Below the pieces are notes generated by a model. The model was not told the origin of the DNA and ran no database searches. It saw only the letters and a list, made by a program, of their open reading frames with translations. Positions 5,594 to 9,567 of a DNA stretch of 9,567 nt are shown here, piece after piece (position 1 is the stretch's first letter; each line of letters starts with the position of its first letter). The stretch comes from DATGHS01 sp035307785 (GTDB taxonomy: Bacteria > Planctomycetota > Planctomycetia > Gemmatales > Gemmataceae), in contig DATGHS010000569.1 of NCBI GenBank assembly GCA_035307785.1, positions 1 to 9,567 of the forward strand, given 5' to 3'. The position numbers and the translations under genes are program-made.

Positions 5594-6324
5594 ATGCCCG
5601 TTCATGATTGGACCCGTGTGGACGCGGGGTTGTTTCATCATTTCCATCAAGATTGGTCGACAACCCTTTGCAATACACTGAATACGGGCGGATTGCCCTC
5701 GCAATACTTCGCATTGTTGGAGCAAAACATCCAGGGCCCTATTCCCGATGTTTTGACGTTGAAGCTATCACCTGGCGGGGACGTGTCGGATGATGGCACG
5801 TCGACATTAGACGTAGCCAAAGCATCGCCGCGTGCTCGCATGGTTCGCCGCAGTGATGTGCAAAAATATGCGGCCAAGGCCAATCGTATTACAGTTCGAC
5901 ATCGCCACGGCGACGTGGTTGCCGTTATTGAAATCGCTCGCCAGGCAACAAATCGAGCCGAAGCGACTTCCGCACCTTTGTTGAGAAGTCCGCTCAGTTG
6001 ATCCAGCAGAACATCCACTTGCTCGTAGTTGATCTTTTCCCGCCGGGCAAGCGCGATCCACAAGGCATCCACAAAGCCATTTGGGACGAAATCGAAGAAG
6101 AAGATTTCGAACTGCCGCCGGACAAGCCGCTTACCCTGGCCTCGTACGACGCCGGCCCGCCGCGCGTCGCCTATGTCGAGTTCGTCGGCGTGGGCGACCC
6201 GCAGCCCGACATGCCGCTGTTTCTCGAGCCGGAGACCTACGTGCCTGCTCCGCTGGAGGCGAGCTACGCCGCGACGTGGGCTGCCTTTCCGAAGGCGCTG
6301 AAGGGGCTGCTGGAGGCGGTTTGA
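5594..6324 (+). pseudogene. DUF4058 family protein, interrupted by a one-base frameshift
   Basis: Begins MPVHDWTRVDAG, the characteristic DUF4058 opening, with a strong ribosome binding site (GGAGGTGA, 5583-5590). The first frame runs to a stop at 5999-6001. After residue 114 (VAVIEI) it loses family similarity, and the expected continuation SPGNKSSRSDFRTFVEK appears in another frame from 5938, running on through NIHLLVVDLFPPGKRDPQG to the family end LEPETYVPAPLEASY and a stop at 6322-6324. The break fits loss of one base at about 5936-5937, where two bases lie between ATC and TCG instead of a full codon. Repaired, the product would be 243 residues, a normal family length, with no other lesion. 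The function of DUF4058 is unknown; no catalytic motif is recognised. Because the downstream half is otherwise intact, the lesion is either very recent or an assembly error. No slippery heptamer is present, so programmed frameshifting is unlikely. Confidence 0.85.
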
Positions 6325-6361
6325 TTTGAGATTGGGTGTTCGTTGGCGTTGGAAGAAATGC

Positions 6362-7408
6362 TCACTCCGGTAGCCGCAGGATCCACGTCGAGTGCATCTC
6401 CGTCACCAGGGCGACATGCCGCGGATCTGTCGCCGGGGCCATGGCTTCGATATGGCGGGCGAACGTGGATTCGTAGCGTTTCTTTTGATCCAGGCCCCAG
6501 ACGACGATCTTGTCTTCGTCGAAATCGAACTTCACCAGGCCCACGATGGCTTTGCCGTCGGCGGTGAAGCCGATCTGGGCAACGCCGCCGTTCATGTCGA
6601 TGCGGAGCGATTCGAAGGGCTCGTCGCCATCGAGCTTCCACACACGGGCAAACTTGGCCATATCGCCGGTGACCAGCATCTTGCCGTCGGGCGAAAAGGC
6701 CACGGCCATGGCCGAGCCTTTCATTTCGAGCGAATGTTTCACCTTGCCGGCGGGTAGCTCCCAAAGTTTGACGGTGTTGTCGCGGTAGCCGGCCGAGGCT
6801 AGCAGCTTTCCATCGGCCGAAAAGGCCAGCGAGCGGATGGTGTGCTGGTGGCTGCTCAGCGTGCCCTTCAACTCCTGTTTGACGCCGGCCACGTTCCAGA
6901 GCTTGATCTCGTGGTCGGCGCCGCCGGAGGCCAGCGTTTCGCCATCCGGAGCAAAGGCCAGCGACCAGACGGGGCCGTTGCGATGGGCGGACCAGCCGCC
7001 CACCAGCGCCGGCTTGCTGACCGAGGAGACGTTCCAGAGGCGGAGGTTCCCTTTCGAGTCGCCGGCCGCCAGCAGCTTGCCGTTGGGCGAAAAGGCCAGG
7101 CACAAGATTTCCTTGTGCTGCATGCTGGCCGGTGACTTCAGCGTAGCCAGATCGTAGAGGCGGACAATGCCCTCGGGCCCGCTCACAGCCAGGAATTTGC
7201 CATCGGGGCGAAAGGCCAGGCAATCCATACGGCCCTGGGATTCATCCAAAACGGCTAGCACTTCACCGGGGAGCTTCTTCGGCTTGTTCGTGGCGGGGAT
7301 TTTTTTGGGTTCCAGTTTTTCAAGGGTGGAGGGTTCGCGATCTTCCTGGGCTAAGGTGGGAACGACAACGGCGAGGGTAAAGCATAGGCTCAACAAACGA
7401 ACAGGCAT
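6362..7408 (-). CDS. Secreted WD40-repeat beta-propeller protein
   Basis: A 348-residue protein with a Sec signal peptide (MPVRLLSLCFTLAVVVPTLA, cleavage near residue 20) and no lipobox, so expected outside the cytoplasm. A charged linker rich in K, E and P (21-50) leads into WD40 blades with cores at about 59-86, 100-126, 147-172, 190-217, 233-258 and 276-305, and a degenerate seventh at about 320-346, enough for one closed propeller. Blades show the typical LAFSPDGKLLASG and KLWNV elements. There is no enzymatic domain, so it probably binds a partner protein. The ATG at 7408 is chosen over 7522 because it opens the signal peptide and AGGAG lies 10 bases upstream. It converges on the DUF4058 gene with only 37 bp between stops and no visible terminator. 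It follows the glycerate kinase gene on the same strand, but a hairpin separates the two. Confidence 0.87.
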   Translation of the reverse strand: MPVRLLSLCFTLAVVVPTLAQEDREPSTLEKLEPKKIPATNKPKKLPGEVLAVLDESQGRMDCLAFRPDGKFLAVSGPEGIVRLYDLATLKSPASMQHKEILCLAFSPNGKLLAAGDSKGNLRLWNVSSVSKPALVGGWSAHRNGPVWSLAFAPDGETLASGGADHEIKLWNVAGVKQELKGTLSSHQHTIRSLAFSADGKLLASAGYRDNTVKLWELPAGKVKHSLEMKGSAMAVAFSPDGKMLVTGDMAKFARVWKLDGDEPFESLRIDMNGGVAQIGFTADGKAIVGLVKFDFDEDKIVVWGLDQKKRYESTFARHIEAMAPATDPRHVALVTEMHSTWILRLPE

Positions 7409-7470
7409 GGCAGAGCTACTCCTGCGGGGAGGGCGATACTTTTTGGAATAGGGAGACTCTTGTAATGGAG

Positions 7471-7512
7471 CAAGCCGGACCCGCGGGGCTCGAAGACGCG
7501 CCCCGCGGCTTG
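7471..7512 (-). terminator. GC-rich hairpin after the glycerate kinase gene
   Basis: CCGCGGGGC (7481-7489) and GCCCCGCGG (7500-7508) form a perfect 9-bp stem with a 10-base loop, bracketed by CAAG (7471-7474) and CTTG (7509-7512). It starts 7 bp past the glycerate kinase stop. No T run follows on the minus strand, so it is either a non-canonical terminator or a 3'-end stabiliser. It argues against simple read-through into the WD40 gene, whose start is 63 bp beyond. Confidence 0.5.
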
Positions 7513-7518
7513 CGTCGG

Positions 7519-8832
7519 TCAACCAATTAATAAGACGCGAATGTCCATCACATTGGTTTCGGTGGGGCCGGTTTTAATCAGGTCGCCGGTGGCGGCGAAG
7601 AAGGAATAAGCATCGTGGCGAGCCAAAGACTCCTGGGATTGAAGGCCTAGTTTGCCGGCAATTGCCAGTGTCTGCGCGCTGGCGACAACGCCAGCCGCGT
7701 CCGTGGGGCCGTCTTCGCCGTCGGTGCCGCCGCTGAGGATGGCGACGTTTTGTAGGCCGGATTCGCCAAGCTTACCGAGCATGGCGAGGACGAATTCCTG
7801 ATTGCGGCCGCCCTTGCCGGGGTTGTCGCCGAGGGTAACGGTAGTTTCGCCGCCCAGAAGGATGCAGGCGGGGCGGGCGATGGAGACCTCGTTCGCCAAA
7901 ATGGCCCGGAGGACGCCGGCGCAAGCGATTGCCACTTCGCGCGTCTCGCCTTCGATGAAAGAGCCGAGATTCAGCACGTGGTAGCCCAATGCTTTGGCCT
8001 TCGCCTGGGCTGCCGCGAGCGAATCGGCATTTCGGCCGATAATGCGGTTGACGACATTGGCCGAGATTTGCTTCGGCGTTTCCGGAATCTCGCCGGCCTG
8101 GCCCCGCTCCAAGTGGCGGCGTACCGTTTCCGGGACTTTTTGCCAGAGATCGTAACGGCGCAGCACGGCGATGGCATCGGCGAACGTCGTGGGGTCGGCC
8201 ACGGTGGGGCCGGAAGCGATCACGTCCAGCGGATCGCCGACCACGTCGGAAATGATCAGCGCGATAAGCTTTTTTCCACGAAAGGACTGCGCGAGCCGGC
8301 CGCCCTTGATTCGCGACAGGTGCTTGCGGACGGCGTTCATCTCGTTGATGTTCGCGCCGCAGGCGTGCAAGAGTTTCGTCGTGGCTTGCTTGTCGGTCAG
8401 CGAAACCCCCTCGGCCGGGGCGGGCAGCAGCGCGGAGCCGCCGCCGGAGATCAGACAGATCGCAATGTCGTCCGGCCCGGCGCCCGCCAGCAGCGCCAGC
8501 ATGCGCTCGGCGCCGGCCACGCCTTCGGGGGCCGGATGATTGCTTCCGGCTGGGCGACCGGCATGCAGCACGATCTTGCGCAACGGCTTAACTGCGTCGG
8601 CCGGCACATTCACAACGCCTTCCGCGCGGTCGAGTAAGGTCCCGAGCGCGGATTCCAGCCCGCGGGCCATGGCCGGGCCGGCTTTACCGGCGCCGACCAC
8701 GAGAATACGGCGGGCGGCAAGATCGACTTGAAATTCGCGCAGCGCTTGTTGAACAAGCGGCTCGGGTTTCGCGGCAGCGAGCCCCGCTTGCCAAATATCG
8801 CGCGCGTGCTGGCGTAAGGCGCTTTCCCTCAT
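7519..8832 (-). CDS. Glycerate 2-kinase (DUF4147/MOFRL family)
   Basis: A 437-residue cytoplasmic enzyme expected to phosphorylate D-glycerate with ATP to 2-phosphoglycerate, feeding glycolysis from glyoxylate, serine or hydroxypyruvate breakdown. The N-terminal DUF4147 domain carries VVGAGKA with Lys50 as the likely catalytic lysine, the phosphate-binding loop SGGGSALLP (129-137), RKHLSRIKGGRLA (169-181) and DVVGDPLDVIASGPT (196-210). The C-terminal MOFRL domain has GGETTVTL (327-334), GKGGRNQEF (339-347), GTDGEDGPTDAAG (369-381) and TGPTETNVMD (421-430). All motifs are intact and the length is typical. I chose the ATG at 8832 because a perfect AGGAGG sits 6 bases upstream; the ATG at 8898 has none. 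It is divergent from the PHP gene. Some members also serve hydroxypyruvate or tartronate routes (TtuD-like), and the sequence alone does not decide the pathway. Confidence 0.93.
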   Translation of the reverse strand: MRESALRQHARDIWQAGLAAAKPEPLVQQALREFQVDLAARRILVVGAGKAGPAMARGLESALGTLLDRAEGVVNVPADAVKPLRKIVLHAGRPAGSNHPAPEGVAGAERMLALLAGAGPDDIAICLISGGGSALLPAPAEGVSLTDKQATTKLLHACGANINEMNAVRKHLSRIKGGRLAQSFRGKKLIALIISDVVGDPLDVIASGPTVADPTTFADAIAVLRRYDLWQKVPETVRRHLERGQAGEIPETPKQISANVVNRIIGRNADSLAAAQAKAKALGYHVLNLGSFIEGETREVAIACAGVLRAILANEVSIARPACILLGGETTVTLGDNPGKGGRNQEFVLAMLGKLGESGLQNVAILSGGTDGEDGPTDAAGVVASAQTLAIAGKLGLQSQESLARHDAYSFFAATGDLIKTGPTETNVMDIRVLLIG

Positions 8833-8933
8833 TGCCCGCCTCCTGCTCCGCTTGGCCTCGTGGCTAACCGTCTTGGGATCATTTACGTAATCTAACATCT
8901 GCGGAGGTTATTGCCTGTATTGGAGAAGGTTTT
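8833..8933. promoter_or_regulatory. Divergent promoter region, glycerate kinase and PHP genes
   Basis: These 101 bp must carry both promoters. Ribosome binding sites are clear at each end: AGGAGG on the minus strand just before 8832, and GGAGAAGG at 8922-8929 before the GTG at 8934. An AT-richer stretch around 8880-8897 is the likely promoter core, but I cannot assign boxes. I see no operator palindrome. Confidence 0.45.
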
Positions 8934-9548
8934 GTGGCTCGAAAATTCGATTTGCACATTCACACGTCCCGTCATTCGCCCGACAGTCAACTCGATCCGT
9001 TTGTGCTGGTGAAGCGAGCGCAGGAAATTGGCCTCGAAGGCATCGTCATTACCGAACATGACTGGCTCTGGACCGACGAGGAATTGAACGAATTGCGGGC
9101 CGCAGCGCCGGAACTCGTGCTTCTGGCCGGCATTGAAGTGTCGGCCCAGGCGGGGCACATCCTGGTTTACGGAATCCACGATCCGTTTGCGTTTCCGAAA
9201 GAAATATCGTGGGCGGACTGTTGCTACGAAGCCCATCGGCAAGGCGGGGCCGCCGTGGCGGCGCATCCATTCCGCTGGAATCAGCCGTTCGAGAAAGTGC
9301 TGGAACGGCAACAACCGGAGCTCGACGGTTTGGAGTTGATGACTTTCAACATGGATGCCAATATGCGCGAAAAGGCCGCGACCGTAAAATTGCAACGCGG
9401 CCTGGCAGGGCTCGGGTCCAGCGACGCGCACAAGGCCGAAACCGTGGGCTGGTGCTACACCGAGTTCGAGCCTGATATCCGCACCGGCGCCGATCTGGCC
9501 GAGGCGATTCGCAACCGAAGATGCGTGGCCAAAGCGCGTCAAGCATAA
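8934..9548 (+). CDS. PHP-domain metal-dependent phosphoesterase
   Basis: A 204-residue single-domain PHP protein, expected to hydrolyse phosphoesters with a bound metal cluster; the substrate is not evident. Metal ligands are visible in order: His8-x-His10 in FDLHIHT, Glu41-His42-Asp43 in ITEHD, Glu68 in GIEVS, His75 in GHILVYG, His111 in AHPFR, and Asp164-x-His166 in SSDAHKAETVG. This is a full PHP set. The short length fits stand-alone PHP phosphatases and rules out fusion to a polymerase or histidinol-phosphatase extension. The start is GTG at 8934 with GGAGAAGG 4 bases upstream; no in-frame ATG precedes the LHIHT motif. It is divergent from the glycerate kinase gene. The stop is 19 bp before the window edge, so downstream partners are not visible. 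Confidence 0.9.
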   Translation: MARKFDLHIHTSRHSPDSQLDPFVLVKRAQEIGLEGIVITEHDWLWTDEELNELRAAAPELVLLAGIEVSAQAGHILVYGIHDPFAFPKEISWADCCYEAHRQGGAAVAAHPFRWNQPFEKVLERQQPELDGLELMTFNMDANMREKAATVKLQRGLAGLGSSDAHKAETVGWCYTEFEPDIRTGADLAEAIRNRRCVAKARQA

Positions 9549-9567
9549 GCCGATACGAAAGCCAGAT

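Noticed and set aside
5930..6001. Programmed frameshift in the DUF4058 gene
   Set aside because: No slippery heptamer, no obvious stimulatory hairpin and no stop at the junction; plain loss of one base explains it.
6264..7223. Minus-strand 319-codon frame overlapping the WD40 gene
   Set aside because: It is the WD40 gene read in another frame; Arg-rich and without motifs, and it also crosses the DUF4058 3' end.
8833..8898. Earlier start of glycerate kinase at 8898
   Set aside because: There is no ribosome binding site before it, while the ATG at 8832 has a perfect AGGAGG at 6-base spacing.
1..9567. tRNA, rRNA, phage or toxin-antitoxin genes
   Set aside because: I looked on both strands and saw no tRNA-like cloverleaf with a T-loop, no rRNA signature and no small gene pairs with antitoxin or toxin character.

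Overview
The window reads as ordinary accessory or household chromosome from a planctomycete, most likely of the Pirellulales type. This is inferred from the gene set: a CxC zinc-ribbon protein with membrane helices, a membrane-anchored prenyltransferase/squalene-oxidase-repeat protein, a DUF4058 protein, a secreted WD40 protein, and GC-rich intergenic DNA packed with palindromes. No database was consulted.

Layout. Positions 1-211 hold a folded intergenic repeat and a G-rich tract. Next come a patatin-type lipoprotein (minus strand, 212-1429), a 470-bp gap containing a 108-bp inverted-repeat module with two internal 15-bp direct repeats, and a zinc-ribbon membrane protein (plus, 1896-2603). 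A structured spacer leads into a compact REP/RAYT transposase unit (2746-3487), then two GAATTC-containing palindromes and a prenyltransferase-repeat protein (minus, 3622-5244). After a 349-bp divergent spacer come a DUF4058 gene broken by a one-base frameshift (plus, 5594-6324), a secreted WD40 beta-propeller (minus, 6362-7408), a glycerate 2-kinase of the DUF4147/MOFRL family (minus, 7519-8832) and, divergently, a PHP-domain metal-dependent phosphoesterase (plus, 8934-9548).

How it works together. There is no clear multi-gene operon. Most neighbours are divergent or convergent, and each gene has its own ribosome binding site. WD40 and glycerate kinase share a strand, but a strong GC hairpin separates them. 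The one coherent system is the RAYT transposase. It is bracketed by 49-bp inverted repeats (44/49 identical) whose outer halves are the REP palindromes themselves, with further REP copies beside its upstream end. This looks like a self-mobilising REP unit lodged in a convergent intergenic space. I found no phage, CRISPR, toxin-antitoxin or biosynthetic cluster, and no wholly new system I would defend. The items most worth checking are the RAYT unit, the 108-bp repeat module, and the DUF4058 frameshift.
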